64,000 nucleotides of DNA from Pieris napi (Eukaryota > Arthropoda > Insecta > Lepidoptera > Pieridae). Both the position numbers and the translations under genes were made by a program. The notes under the pieces were generated by a model. It did no database searches. It was not told the origin of the DNA and saw nothing but the letters and a program-made list of their open reading frames with translations. Positions 21,793 to 35,569 of the stretch are shown here, in pieces. How positions within the stretch are numbered: the first letter of the stretch is position 1; every line of letters starts with the position of its first letter. Location of the stretch: contig NC_062238.1 of assembly GCF_905475465.1 (NCBI RefSeq), positions 12,493,368 through 12,557,367 on the forward strand, written 5' to 3'.

Positions 21793-24700
21793 TTAAATTA
21801 CAAAAGGCAAGTCGGTGCCGGCAAGGTTTTCAGCCATCCATTGCTCAGCATTTCTTTTTAACTCGTCACTGAAGTAATCTTCCCAACCCCCGATCTTACC
21901 TGGAAATACGTCATATTTCTTATCAATGTAGGTTAAAATCAACACATAAAAATGCAAGTTAGATTGTTCTTTGCCTACGTTTAATAAATCTTATGTTTAA
22001 AAATACAAAACCGATTTTATAGAATTACTAGCTGGCCCGGCAAACGTTGTTTTTCCATGTATGTATATGTATTATTTCTAGGAAACATTTAGTTCAATAC
22101 AATAATAAAAAATAGGGGTTGATCGTAGAGGGGTTAAAAATTGGGGTTGTATGTATTTTTGTATGCTGTATCATAAAAAATAGGAAAAATAAAAAAATAA
22201 TTGTGGTGGATACCCCTTATCACTTAAGGGTTTGAAAGATAAGCATAAAAAATTTCATAAGATTTGGTCGAGCCGTTTTGTTGGAGTATGGGAACGAAAA
22301 TTGTGACACGGGAATTTTATATTCATATAGAGATACTTTTAAAAAAATTGCTAAAAATACCTCTTCTTATAAAGGAATTCACTCCATCATTGATAACTCC
22401 GTATGTTTTCAGTAAAGTTTGTTCGCCATTGACACATTTATTTGACTTGAAATTGTCAAAACTGAGATGCTTGCACAGACCACGGATCTGTTCCTCCGTG
22501 TATTTCTTACCGAAGAACTGGGACATTTGTCGAAGAGTTGAAGGCAGATCCTACGAGAAAGTAAATTAATAAATTCACTATTAACTAACCAAAATGCAAT
22601 ATTATTTTGACAGAGACCCTGTATGCACACTTTTTATTACAGATTCCAATTCAAATCCATTCCTTATTAAACCGCTTAGATTATCATAAGCCGTCGACAA
22701 AGTTTTGATATAGAATCACGAAAAATATTTTTACCCGACTGCAAGAAAGGATCATGAAACAGATACAGATCTGAAGCCCAGACCTAAAAAGGTCGTGGCT
22801 CCACTGGTTATTATTATTAAATACTGTAGATAAGCATTTCTGATAGAAAGTTCTTAAAGCGCATAATAAAATCCTTTAGTTAGCCCATGATAAATTACTA
22901 ATAGATATACTACTCGTACCATTAAATTACTTATTACTAATAACAAACATAAAATATAACAAAAACAAAACTTCTTTCACTATCTAAATTTTTTATTTAC
23001 CATCTTTACTTAAATAAAAACAGTAGATTAATAATTATTTTATCAAATTCAAAATTCAAATCAAGGGCATAGAACGGAAGAGAAGAAGTGGCAATAAACC
23101 CTCCGCCACTCTTTTTAATCGCCAAGTTTATTGTTTTACACAACGTTTTTAAGGTGCTGCAACCATTACACCATGTTTCACATGACATCTTAAGTAATTA
23201 ATAATAATAAAATAAATTAAAAACAAAGATTTATCTTCTATCAGCAGGAGGCATGGTAATAATAAAAAAATACTTACTTTTGTCATGTCCTCGTAAGTCA
23301 GGAAGAAGAGATTAGGATGATTTCTTTGTTCCCAAGCTTCCTTGATGTGCTCAAATATCGGTGTCAGAATAACTGAAAATATGAACTATAATGAAAATAA
23401 AATAAAAAAGTATTTGATGCTTAGCTCACTATTTACTACTTGCTAAGCTACTTATTATACAATACGAGTATTTAAACAATTACATTATACACAAAACGAA
23501 CCAAAAAGAAATACCTACATATTCAAACATAGGCACAAAACACAGTTAACAATAATTACCTACTTATATAAATAATTGTAAGATGCATTGATCATTGTAA
23601 TATATTTAAATATAAAAGAGAAATAACAAAGCCGTTATATCTAATAAAGGATACCAGAGATTTTTATAATATACTAGTGGACCCCACAGACGTTGTCCTG
23701 CATGATATTTCAAGCTATTAGGACATTAAAGTATGAAAGTACCGGCTGCAGCGCCACCTGCCGGGCTGATTTGTGAATCTAAACCATTCCCAGATCCCCT
23801 TGAACACACACAAAAAATTTCATCAAAATCGGTCCAGTCGTTTGAGAGAAGTTCAGTGACATACACACTCACAGAAGAATTATATATAAAAAGATTTATA
23901 CATATAACTAGAAAAATTGTGTTATAATTTGAAGGTATACGATACATGACTGAGTTACGTAAATAGTGTTAGATCGAGGAATTGGAAATAGTTGGATTTG
24001 CATTGTTTTGTATGAAGAAGGGGTGTGAAATAGTAAAAGCGACAGCAAGTCAACAGTCAACAAAATCGTTACAAATGGCGTGTAAAAGATCAGGTCGTAT
24101 TGTTTACGTCTGAACTCTAGGAATTCAATATCACACTACTTTTTAAGAATCATCATTTATTTGGATTAGATTTGATTGTTATTATTTAGTAGTTTGGAAT
24201 CATTAATTAACGAATAAAAGCACGAATATTGTTGTGACATTGAACGCACTGCTCAGTGTGGTATCAACCTCTCAGGTTGGGCCGAGTTGGGATTGTGATT
24301 AAAAGTGAGGTTGGTGCTCGGAACTCGCTGCTTGATATAGTTTATTTGAAGTGTTAGAAGAAATCAATCTAAATTAAACAATAAACATTGTACCTACATG
24401 ACTTATTTCGGACACGTTTTGCGTAACTCCGAAAAATACAAGCTCCTTCAACTAATAATACAAGGCAAAGTGGCAGGTAGAAGGAGACCTGGCCGCAGAC
24501 GCAAGTCCTGGTTGAAAAACTTAAGACAATTTATTGGTCAAAGCACCAAGTCATTGTTAAGAAGCGCGGTATCCAAAATTAAACTAGCCAACCTTCGCAA
24601 GGAGATGGCACTATAAGAAGACCCACATGACGACCATGACGATTCCAATATCACAATACATTAAATGTATTGTGATATTGGAATCGTCATGGTATAAATT

Positions 24701-27700
24701 TTATAATAGTGACGATATTTCTCCGACATATATCTAATCTAGCAGCTTAGCTGTGATGACGTAATTTACGGTATCCGATATACATGTATACGTAAAAAGC
24801 AGGATCGTTACTGGCCATAACGTTAACAAACAATGTTTGTATGAAGATTGATGATTATTCGGGTCAGATCTAACATATAAAAAATCAGCATTCGCCAAAG
24901 TTTAATGCTTCAAACTGGTATGAGTAATACTCGTAAGTAAGAAATAATTCTTTTTTTTCTCCCATTCAATTCAATCCCATCAACATTTGAAACAGACACA
25001 ACGATTACAATTAAGAAAGGTATTGGGAGACTGGTTTCCAAGCTAGGTTAGAACCTGTGATATGGATAACCAGGCTTCCATTCCACAGCAAACTCATACT
25101 GAATGATAACAAAAAAGTGCATATATAAGTAAGCAAAAAATTTAAAGTTTCTAAAAAAAGGAAATTAAAAAAAAAACTAATCAATAGTCAACTGAGTATA
25201 GATAGTATAGTGCTTTTCATGAAAGAAGTCCCGCGGTGATTTTTGGAACTAAATTTGACAGGTCGGCAATGTTGTCATTCGTCGATGTTATCAAGTTCGT
25301 TTGTTGTGGTAGATTTTTGTGAATTTTTAACTAGCTTAGTGCATTTTAAAGATTGTTTACAATGCCAAAAGTTGTAAAAAGTTCGGCTCGAGAAATGATA
25401 TTAAAGGTGAAAGAGTTCTGTGAAGCGGAACATAAGAATCAAGGTGTTTTAATACCACTAAACAATGTTCGGAAGAGAGGTGCCGCCATAAGAGGTACTT
25501 TTTAGAGTTGCCATTTAATAATTTTTTGCTGTATTGATGGGACTTTTATGATTTAAATTAGTTTTTGCGACAAAATTGAATAAATACATAACGTGATGAA
25601 GCTAGGTAACTGAAATTAAAACAAATGTTACATATTACATAAGCATTATAAACTTAAAGTTACTATTATTTTTAATTGTTCATAATTTAATTGCAGGTGT
25701 GTCAGAAAAAACTGTAACAAGAATTACAAACGAAGGTATAATAGCGGCGTGTACTTCGAAAAAAATTGTAACCCAACAATTATGCACTAAAACTCTGAAT
25801 AAAAAATTGTATTGCTTTTCTTTACCCTATTTTCTCATCTTTTCCATGTACGTAGGTAGAACACCGTTAATATAAGTAAATAAAAATATAATTTTTACAT
25901 AACAGAAATGCAAACTTTTTACATGCAGAAAATAATATTATTTGATAAATTACATCTGCTAAATGTAAATAAAATAGGTAAATTTTTTACTCATAAATGG
26001 CAACATTACGTAATGCGATTGCAGCGCCGCGTCTGGGGGACTTCTTTCATGAAAAGGACTATATGGCTAGTGCAATCATAGACACGACTTACAAGGCTGT
26101 CATTTGACAAAAAACAAACGACAACTGTCATCGTTAGTCTTTCGAGTTAAATTGTCATCCTCAAAGCCCCGCCATTTTAATCTTTCCCTTAAGTTGAAAT
26201 GAGAGAACTTACTTTCGCCATTTCGAAAATCATTCCAATACTGTTCGAAATCAATGTCTTTAAACAATTTCAGTTTTAAAATGTTGTAATACGATACGGC
26301 TACGTCCCTTGGATCTCTCGCCAAGTACACAACCTGGAAAATACATTATAATTAGCATTGTCACATCAAAAGATCATCAATTTAATAGTGTTCGTCTATA
26401 TACTTAGTAAAAAATATGTTTCTTACAACACAAGGTGTCGTTGTATTCAATCTTTTGTAATGAAATACTAAATATTTTGGAAATAAAAAACAATATTTCA
26501 AATATCTACGATTAAATAAATGCATGATAAGTAATCAAAAGAATATGATTTGGATGTATTGGTGGAATTTAATTTAATTCAGTACAATATAGTAGTACAT
26601 AAGATATACTTTTGTTGTATCAAGAAGAGAAGGTGGTAACAGAGTGAGTGGCATGTGGCTTTTTATGAACCTAGGTGATGTAGCTTTCGGAAGAGAAATT
26701 AAAGGTGCAGCTTTATGTAGTAGGTCATCGTCTAGATTATTTTCAGATACCAAAAGAGTAGAATACTGTATCTCTAATCTGTGAAGTTTTAATATTAGGT
26801 ATATTAAATAAAACTGAGCGTTTTTCAAGGCAGTTTTTGCCGCGCACCACCACTATGTGGAAACAGCTGCCTACTGAAGTATTTCCGAACCAATTCGACT
26901 TAGAGAAAATAATAGAGCGTACCAATTCTTAAAAGGCCGGCAACGCACTTGCGAGCTCCCTAGAATTGAGAGTGTCCATGGGCGGCGGTACCAATTAACA
27001 TCAGGTGAGCTTACTGCACTTTTGTAAAGTAGTTTAATATACAATGTTCAATTCTCCGTCGAATAGTAGTTTTTAATTTAATAAATAAAAGAGTCATTGT
27101 AAAAAACACGAATTCGAATGGCGCTAAAGCTGACGCAGTCCCACATTATTAAAAGAATAGAATAGAAGAAGAATAGAAACGGTTTCTTTTGAAAAAATAA
27201 TATAAGTGTTAACTCAGTTGTCTATTAAGCAGTGTTGGCCTAGTGGCTTCAGAGTGCGATTCTCATCCTGGTCGTAGGTTCGACCAATGGACTTTCTTAC
27301 TATGTGCGCATTTAACATTCGCTCGAACGGCAAAAAGTCGACGGCGTACGACAGGCACAGGAGTCTGATCACCTACTTGCCTATTACATTAACAAATGAT
27401 CATGAAACAGATACAGAAATCTGAGCCCCAGACCTGAAAAGGTCGTGGCGCCTCTGATTTTTTTTTATAGTTCTCTATTAAGGTTTTACACTAGGTGTGA
27501 CAAAAGAAGGGTTTATTAAGAATAATAAAAGAAGCCGCTATCTGCCGTAGATATTTGATCTGTAAATCTATGCTTTCCTGTTTCGCGATGTCACGTAGAA
27601 AATTAAATTTTTGTTTGATTAAAAAGTATATTATGTACTTACTCTAATAGAGGACACCTGTCATCGATAACAGCCGATTTTGCCTTTTCGTAATCTAAAT

Positions 27701-30591
27701 TATTATTTAACAGCCATATTGCCTCTTGACACCTTGTTGTACCTGGAGTGCGAATAAAAATGATTTGTCAAGGAAATAATAATTATTTATTTGCGAGAAT
27801 ATAGTTAAAAAATATTATTATAATTCTTCTATTGAACTATGGTGATCGAATGATGGTGGTACAATTTCGCATAATACACATAATGGCGTGCAAATTTGTC
27901 TTAATTACTTACTTATTTGTCTTAAATTAAGAGGTAGAATTTGACGTAGTTGATTACATATTACATCATCAAAGTCAATTATTATATTATTTTAAGACTA
28001 CGTCATCAAATTATTTAAAAAAAATAACATTATCAATTTAACATTAATTATGTTTCACTCAACTAATCATTATTAGAATGATATTTTTTTCAAAAGTAGT
28101 CGATTTTAAAAGCTCTAGTTGGAAGATCTTTGGTAAATTATTTTAAACCTTGATTGCCGTACACGGTACAACCTATACAATTCCAGACAAATTTTTGGCG
28201 TTACTAATTTCTCCCCATGTCTGTCAACAATGGCAACGGGAATGGCAGTTGTCCAGTCCCGTTACTAAGTCTAAGCTAAGCTAAGTCATTTTTTATTTGG
28301 AATGAAAATAATATGTGTGTGTATGTCTGTTTCAGTTCTTTTGTGTCAAGCCGAAGCAACTATAATTTGGCCCAGAAACGACCCGATACTTGGAAAAACA
28401 TATCTTTCCGTACATCTAATCTAATATATAATTAGTCATTAAATCTGCGAATCCAGATTATTATATATCATATATGATAAGATCATGTCTCTATGTGACT
28501 CATTTTCAATGTTATAACTGAATTACCCGAATTATATTACATAATTTTTACTTAGAAGATAACAGATAATTGCAACACATTTATTTTATTTATAGATTCC
28601 GCAATTACTAATTACCTCTAAAACTACTTGTTCTATACAAAGTTAAAAACGATATTCTTCCCAAACAATACTAGTGCAAAGGTTGCTTAAACACTGGTTT
28701 TTGGTGTAAAATAACGATTACGATTGAAAAATGGTTAGGTTAGGTTAGTAAACTTTATATTTTTATTTCAGTAATATAATGTTATCTGTTTTAACTCATA
28801 TATCTATGATTATCAACTAAATTTGTTTGTCTAGACTTGGGTTACAACTCCAATTTTATAATTTAATGTTTAATAGGTCTTCTATAATGCTATTAAATTA
28901 ATAAAACAATAGATCTATCAATTACCTACGGTGTATAGTCGCCTAGATAAAAAAAGACATGTTGCACACATTCACACTTGGTAGAAACCTTCAAAAAATT
29001 TGGTTTCAAGATAATGAGATGAATATAAATTTAATTTTTAAGTTTAATTTTGATAAAAACTACGATTATTAAAAGGTTTTATAATTAATATTATGAAAAT
29101 TATACTTTTTTACTATCTAATTGTAGTAGTAGTAGACTCTACATTATTTACATTAATTTTATTTGAATTTTTAAATATAATAATATCAATGTTTAGTTTT
29201 GATAAAAACTTAATTAATTAAAGTTTGAAAGTCGATGAAACGAAAAAGCGACAGTAAAAAGAGACAGACACACAAATTCATTACATTTAACGTGGGATAA
29301 AATGAGATAGGAAGCATTATAAAGTGTATAAACTTAAAATTAGTGTAGTAAGAAGTTTTCACTTCAAAAACTATAATATGCATTTATACTCCACTAAATG
29401 TATTTTTCTAATATACCATACCAAAGAATATAAAATTGAAAATCGTCACTTGTTTAGTTCTTTTAGTGATTCAAAACTTCGGTTAATGTAAAGTATAAAG
29501 TTTATATCCGTTATAAGTTTTATTAAAACGAAAATGTCTACTTTTTAAGTAGAACATAATGTCGTAATAGTTGTGAATTTTTATAATGTGCCTTTACCTG
29601 ATCTGGGAAATCCTAATAAGAATATATCATCTGGGCGGACTTCGAAATTGTAATATTGTGAAGCCAGCTCTTTATATATACCTGGGAATACATAGCGTTT
29701 AGGTCCAACTTGCACCAGCTCTCGGGTACAATCTGAAAATTAAAAAAAAAACATGTAATTATTTTCATTATTTGGATAGCGATAAAACAGTTTTATAATA
29801 ATAGTTCATTTCACAGTGGTTGCCTGGAAGAGATCGCTCGAAAGCAATAAGGCCCCCAGTTGCCCTCCTTTTCATTTAGTTATATACTATTTTTATTATG
29901 TTAATGCAACGAAATGTTAATAATTAAATAAATAATGTGATTAGTACTAGAAGAAGTAGTAGTGTGCACAGCGAAATGCTGAACTCCATAAATATTTAGA
30001 ATTATCACTGTCGCGGAAGACATTAAAAGATTAAGCTAACAATACAAAAGGAGACTTCAGCAAAACGTCATCCCCCTAGCTTTGGGACTCTTGGAAACGG
30101 CGGACTGCGTGTTTGGGCTGAGAAGGGAGACACTTGCCGCAGTTTGATAGTTTGCGAGTTACGGAGGGAAAACAAATCAATGGATTTGCATTGCCTATTT
30201 GCTTCAAAGTCATATAATCTGATAAAAGCCAAGAGGCTGATTGCAGATGAGTGAAGGAAAAAAACAAAAAACTATGGGGCTAGAAAAATCAATTTAATGT
30301 ATTTCAAAAGGCAATTCTTTCACCGAATTCTACTTTATACCTATATACATAAAATGAATTAATGATTGAAAAGCGGGCGGATTTTTTACGACTACTACCG
30401 GTTAAAATGATTTATATAATTAATATTTGATTTATCATCTAATGAAAATATGGATTAATATGGAAAATGTTTTCTATCAACTTAGAGCGCCAGTAGATTT
30501 TATTAAAAATCACACCAAATCAATTAAACAAAAACGTACCAGTCTCAGACTTAAAATGGTCAATGGCGTACGGAAAACTGACCTTAGCCAT
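21793..30591 (-). CDS. Cytosolic sulfotransferase (SULT), 8 exons, complete, copy 2
   Basis: Duplicate of the gene at 1565-10363. Exons: 30591-30540, 29732-29598, 27742-27643, 26778-26610, 26333-26213, 23372-23278, 22550-22361, 21899-21793. The predicted 322-aa protein is the same. The one coding difference I found is at 26610, the last base of exon 4, where the final Lys codon is aaa instead of aag. It is silent but changes the exon base next to the GT splice donor. All SULT motifs are intact, including the unusual Arg66 in the PAPS loop. Both copies appear functional by sequence, so dosage may be doubled if the duplication is real. Confidence 0.9.
22029..22338. repeat. Dispersed repeat, 'ggcccggcaaacgttg' type (duplicate)
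   Basis: Duplicate of 1801-2110 in copy 2. Confidence 0.5.
22749..22828 (+). mobile_element. SINE 3'-end fragment (duplicate)
   Basis: Duplicate of 2521-2600. Confidence 0.7.
23046..23188 (-). mobile_element. LINE 3' tail fragment (duplicate)
   Basis: Duplicate of 2818-2960. Confidence 0.55.
23678..23898. repeat. Dispersed repeat, 'gacgttgtcctg' type (duplicate)
   Basis: Duplicate of 3450-3670. Confidence 0.5.
24368..24618 (+). mobile_element. Non-LTR retrotransposon C-terminal remnant (duplicate)
   Basis: Duplicate of 4140-4390. Confidence 0.75.
24633..24693. repeat. Perfect 61-nt palindrome (duplicate)
   Basis: Duplicate of 4405-4465; both arms are still perfect. Confidence 0.97.
25208..26061 (+). 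mobile_element. TA-flanked TIR element with transposase 5' exons (duplicate)
   Basis: Duplicate of 4980-5833. The base at 25851 is c instead of a, which turns the taa stop of the transposase-like frame into tac and extends that frame by eight codons (YVGRTPLI) to the next stop. This probably has no functional meaning. Confidence 0.75.
26828..27018 (+). mobile_element. LINE 3'-end fragment (duplicate)
   Basis: Duplicate of 6600-6790. Confidence 0.7.
27229..27468 (+). mobile_element. tRNA-derived SINE (duplicate)
   Basis: Duplicate of 7001-7240. Confidence 0.8.
29816..29928 (+). mobile_element. LINE 3'-end fragment (duplicate)
   Basis: Duplicate of 9588-9700. Confidence 0.5.
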
Positions 30592-30952
30592 GGCTGTTTA
30601 ATAAATAACTAATTTGAGTAAAGTAAGGAAAGTTATAATAATTTTGATTATCTTTAAAGATATAATAAAGAAAGATAATATTATAATAATAAATTTAGTA
30701 ACCAGTAAAAGTATACGTCAAACAATTTACGATAATAAAAGAGGAAGTGATCTTTATAAATTAATTTAAATAAATTTAGACCTTTAGGGGCTAGGCTAGG
30801 TCAAAGCTCTGGAGGAGAGCTCTTATTTAGGAGGAAAAACGCATAACGCGAGTAAGTAAGAAACGAGTTATGGAAATAACCATATCAGTAAATATTATGT
30901 GGTTTACGTAGAGTTATTGTTCTTAAGGCCGATTTACATTATCTTAGTGTTT

Positions 30953-31478
30953 AGGAGAGTGCTCGCTGCGTGCTCTACATTTCTGAATGTTGTGTTTGTG
31001 AGGCCGCACAACTTCCTCTCACTATTCCCTGTCAACGGCAAGCCTCTGCCGGAGTGATGGTAAGACCTGTGAGGGCTTTTCCTTGATCATTCAAGCGAGT
31101 AAGAGATCGGTCTCGAGGTCTGGTGCCCTCCACTCTGCCAGTCACGATAACTTTTTCTACATTTTCTGCGTGTATGTAACACGCAAAAAACTCAAGATCT
31201 GTTGGTTACAAAGAGTCAAAAGAAGAGTTGTTATTTGTAACCGTCTTAGTATTGACACATTTTCTTTCTTAGCTGTCCAAGGAATATAAAACATCCGCCT
31301 CCAATACCACGTGTCCAGAGCATCTATATATCCTTCAAGAAAAGAGCGTACCAATTCTTGAAAGCCGGCAACGCACTCGCGAGCCCTCTGGCATTGAGAG
31401 TGTCCATGGGCGGCGGTATCACTTAACATCAGGTGAGCCTACTGCCCGTTTGCCCCCTGTTCTATAAAAAAAAAAATC
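30953..31478 (+). mobile_element. LINE 3'-end fragments (duplicate)
   Basis: Duplicate of 10725-11250. Confidence 0.6.
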
Positions 31479-32268
31479 TATCTTCCTCTTTATCGGTAGC
31501 TAATATTTTTTGTGCGCGGGGAGGACCACCTGTGCTAACAATTCTACACTACATACTGTCGTTATACAAACGTGTGGTTTACATAAACCCCTACACTCCT
31601 TTCAGATGTTTGTAGGATTTAGCACCATAAAATAAAATAGAAAATACCACATTCAAAACCAATTTCTTCTTTGGTTTTACAGAAATATTCTGGACCTTCC
31701 ATAAACGCAGAAATTTTGTCATTATCTCTTTGATCATCTGGGTTCTTCTTCGGATTTCACTTCCACTTCCTTCTCAACCGCTTTTGTTTTAGATATTCCA
31801 AACGTCTCTCTTTCTATATGTACTAGCTGAATTCGTTAGGCTAGGTCATTTTCATTTAATATCACTAAGGTGTCAGCCACTTTTTTACTCCACTATTGGA
31901 TACTCCATTTTTCCATCCATCTAGGGCTCTTATCGCATTATATATTTTCTATATATATTTGATAATAATGGAAATAATATGCAGCCCCGCCGCTCTCCTT
32001 TTTCGGGCTTATTATAAATGGATTGGAAATCACATTGTTGATACAACATATGTTCCGGTTAGGTACACATCCGATATAAAGATAATTAGGTGTTCTGGAA
32101 CTCCCATTTCTGATGTTCTAATTATTTATAAGAAATTATGAAACTTTTAATCATAGGGATAACGTTTAATCACAGAGAAGAAGAATGAAGGCGGAAAAAT
32201 ACTACCAAAACGCGACGCTACACCACGCCATCCGACGCATGTCAGTACTTATCAATATTTAATATTAG

Positions 32269-34028
32269 TCCAGTCAAATTATGGCTAAAAACGGGTTAAA
32301 TAAACATGAGCGAACACAGTTTGGGGATTTTGAGGATCGATAGGGGGATGTATTCTGAGCATAAATTCCAATTTGAGGGGTTGTACTGAGGTCAGCTCAA
32401 GGTCATTTCGATGGAAACGCGTTTAACTCGATATCTCGAGAATGGTTAGTGTAAGGCGAAAAATTATAGAGACCTTTTCTTTTCCCAACAAAATTTACTA
32501 ACTTTTTTATCTGAAACTTTTTTTTATAACATTAATATTTTTCAAGTTATTACTTTTTTTTCTATTTTTCGTGGTTTTCTCCCCAACCATTCAATTTTAT
32601 TAAATTTTACCGATCATCGAAGTGTAGATCTTTTAATTGTGAACAATTTTGTTCTCAAACTTTTTTCTGTAATGCCAATACCTTCGTAGTTATATATTAC
32701 TTTACCGAGCGAAATCCGCGCCATTGTCGCAACGGGTATCCACAGATAAGTTTTTAGGCAACGAGAGCAATAAGACTAGATTCATCTCACTACTGAAAAC
32801 GGTTCTCATTAAATCAGACATAGAGGTGGAGCAAGCCGTAGAGGATGCGGATGGTCTAATTATCAGTATGGCTAAGAGAATTTCGCAGGAGTATAGTGCT
32901 GTGGTTGTTATTGGTGAGGATGTGGATTTGCTGGTTTTGCTGACTGCAACAGCCGGCGCGTGCAACAACATTTACATGAGAAAACCTGGCCGAGGCAAAT
33001 CGACGGACGCTACACATAGCTCATACTGCCTCAAACCGATATATGGGCCGAATGCCGCAAAAACCTTTTATTTTTGCACGCGATTAGTGGTTGCGACACA
33101 ACGTCGGCACCATTCAACCTAGGCAAGATGAAAACAATGACCGCATAAAAAATATATTTAAAAAAATGAATATAAAAAATGGCAGGCAGTGGGAGGGTTA
33201 AATTAGAATCCCTTCCTCCTACCTCTGATGCGGCATTTTTCCACTCTTTGAGGTGTTTCTACCAAGTTCAATACTGGCTGGAAAATTATCTGATACCCGA
33301 GGAATAGGGCTGGCGTCGCACCCCCCGTGGATTGCAGGCGATAGCGATGTCATTGAAACCAGCTCCGGATAATTTACTGAGATCGATTGCGCGCAAATGC
33401 AAAACCAAATGCGGCAAAGCGTGCGGATGCAGAAAGGCCGGCCTCTTTTGGCACAATGTGTGAAACAGTTTTAATTGTTAATTTCCTCCTTACCCAAATT
33501 TACCCAAATTAAATACCTAATTTTAAATAGTTTAATCGATTGACCTTTTTATATTGCGACAGTGGCGCGGATTTCGCTCGGTAAAGTAATCTATAACTCC
33601 GAAGGTATTGGCATTACGGAAAAAAGTTTGGAACAAAATTGTTCACAATTAAAAGATCTATACTTCGATGATCGGTAAAATTTAATAAAATTGAATGGTT
33701 GGGGAGAAAACAACGAAAAATGTAAAAAAAAGTAAAATTTTTGCCTTGCGGGAGTAATAACTTGAAAAATATTAATGTTATAAAAAAAAGTTTCAGATAA
33801 AAAAGTTAGTAAATTTTGTTGGGAAAAGAAAAGGTCTCTATAATTTTTCGCCTAACACTAACCATTCTCGAGATATCGAGTTAAACGCGTTTCCATCGAA
33901 ATGACCTTGAGCTGACCTCAGTACAACCCCTCAAATTGGAATTTATGCTCAGAATACATCCCCCTATCGATCCTCAAAATCCCCAAACTGTGTTCGCTCA
34001 TGTTTATTTATTTCGTAATTTGACTGGA
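32269..34028 (+). mobile_element. Long-inverted-repeat element with decayed nuclease-like gene (duplicate)
   Basis: Duplicate of 12041-13800; the central open frame (32724-33122) has the same translation. Confidence 0.8.
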
Positions 34029-34948
34029 GTATATGGTCAGATGCACATAGACAACACGCCATGTGATCACACGCGGTAACATCCAATCGATTTGGATCGG
34101 CGTGTTGTGGTTGTTGTGATGATGACGCCATGCGTCAGTCTTTCGAGTTTTTGACACGAATGTCAATTTATATACTTAGATATTTTTGGATTTACTTGGC
34201 GAAATGAACGACGAACAATAAATTGAGTTGGTGAAACAATATTCTGTTTTTTCTGAATACTCCAATAAATATAACTGGTAACAAAATTATTCCAAACATA
34301 AATAAGATTCTAAAAGTTATGACATCAGAAAGAGAAAATACAGAAGTAGAAGTAGAAGCTGAACACCTTATACTATTTTCAGTCAAATGAATTCTGAATT
34401 TGCAAGCGTGTCGTGGTGTCGCGTGTTGGTAATGTGCACGATGGACATCGGGTGTAGACACGACACGTCGCGTCGCGTTTTAGTAGTATGTTTCCACCTT
34501 AATTACTCAACTAATATAATAAAACACCTTTTTTTAATAAATAGTGTTTGTTATGCTACACGTGCGCTGACTCCTTCCATTTTTGACAATAGTTCACTTA
34601 AGATATGATTAAGAATATAATTAATTACCTATTTCAGTACCTACACTGTTTCGCTTTATTAAGTAGATTAAGTATTAACATTAGGAAAGAGCGTTCATCC
34701 CTAACTTAAAAGGGATGTACTATATATAGATTTAAGACTATTTACTTAATAAAGAAATTTTTGATTTTGATTGAAGATAATTCAATATCTTTCCAAGTCT
34801 GATGAAGAGTTAATAAAGGACATTTTCGTAGTTATGTAACTGACAGCATAGCGAAAGAACAGAATCCAACAAATAAACGAACTTATCAAATCATATGCTA
34901 TGCGTGGTCGATCGAATCCGTCATTTAAAATGATTGGAATGTGTATTC

Positions 34949-35079
34949 CGCAATATTTCTCGTGATATTGGTTCATATCCCGCAACGTTATTCACCGATT
35001 TAATTTTAAATGTAGGTCTTTGAGTGAATAGTAGGTGTTTCATATTTTATTGTAGAAGCTAGATCTCATATTTGACGTC
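34949..35079. other. Right flank of the duplication
   Basis: First unique sequence beyond duplication copy 2. No gene recognised. It marks the native neighbour of the duplicated block on this side. Confidence 0.5.
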
Positions 35080-35400
35080 GTGTGCGTGTGTGGGGTCGGG
35101 CTGCTGACATAGAATCCATTTTTATTTTGCAAAAGAGAGCTGTCAGTGCCATTTATAATCTACGTCGTCGCGAATCTCTTAAATTTTAAAAATATTTATA
35201 TTATGACATTACCTTGCCAATACATTTATGAAAATATTATGTATGTAAGAAAGAATATACATATTTTTAGTAAAATAAATGATAGACATAATTTTAGTAC
35301 TAGAAATAAAGATAAAATAGCTCAACCATCTTTCAGATTAGCCAAAGTTCAAACATCATTTATGGGGTACTGTGTTAAATGTTACAATAATCATTAAACC
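35080..35400 (+). mobile_element. LINE reverse transcriptase C-terminal remnant
   Basis: Frames read VWGRAADIESIFILQKRAV, then LPCQYIYENIMYVRKNI, HNFSTRNKDKIAQPSFRLAK and SFMGYCVKCYN. This is the usual C-terminal pattern of a LINE (Jockey/CR1 group) RT: 'QKRAVR.I', 'TRN', 'F.G...YN'. It has at least one frame change, so it is dead. Confidence 0.75.
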
Positions 35401-35569
35401 TTATTTAAAATATCTTATCTACAGTAAAATAGGTACTTATCAATGAGCTCTAGTAGCCATCTGGGCTGAATCATTTTCACAAGGCTACATTATTCATCAT
35501 GGTAGGAAATATGGTAGATCAGAGAACCTAAGTACATAAAAATTTAAATAAATTATATAATAATTAGTA

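Larger units (their letters stand above)
20471..34948. repeat. Segmental tandem duplication, copy 2
   Basis: Second copy of the block at 1-14720, without the 242-bp MITE insertion. If the duplicated unit is read as 14721-34948 (20.2 kb), the junction between units is 14720/14721. In that case the sequence just upstream of window position 1 should match 20470 and lower coordinates. Confidence 0.97.
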
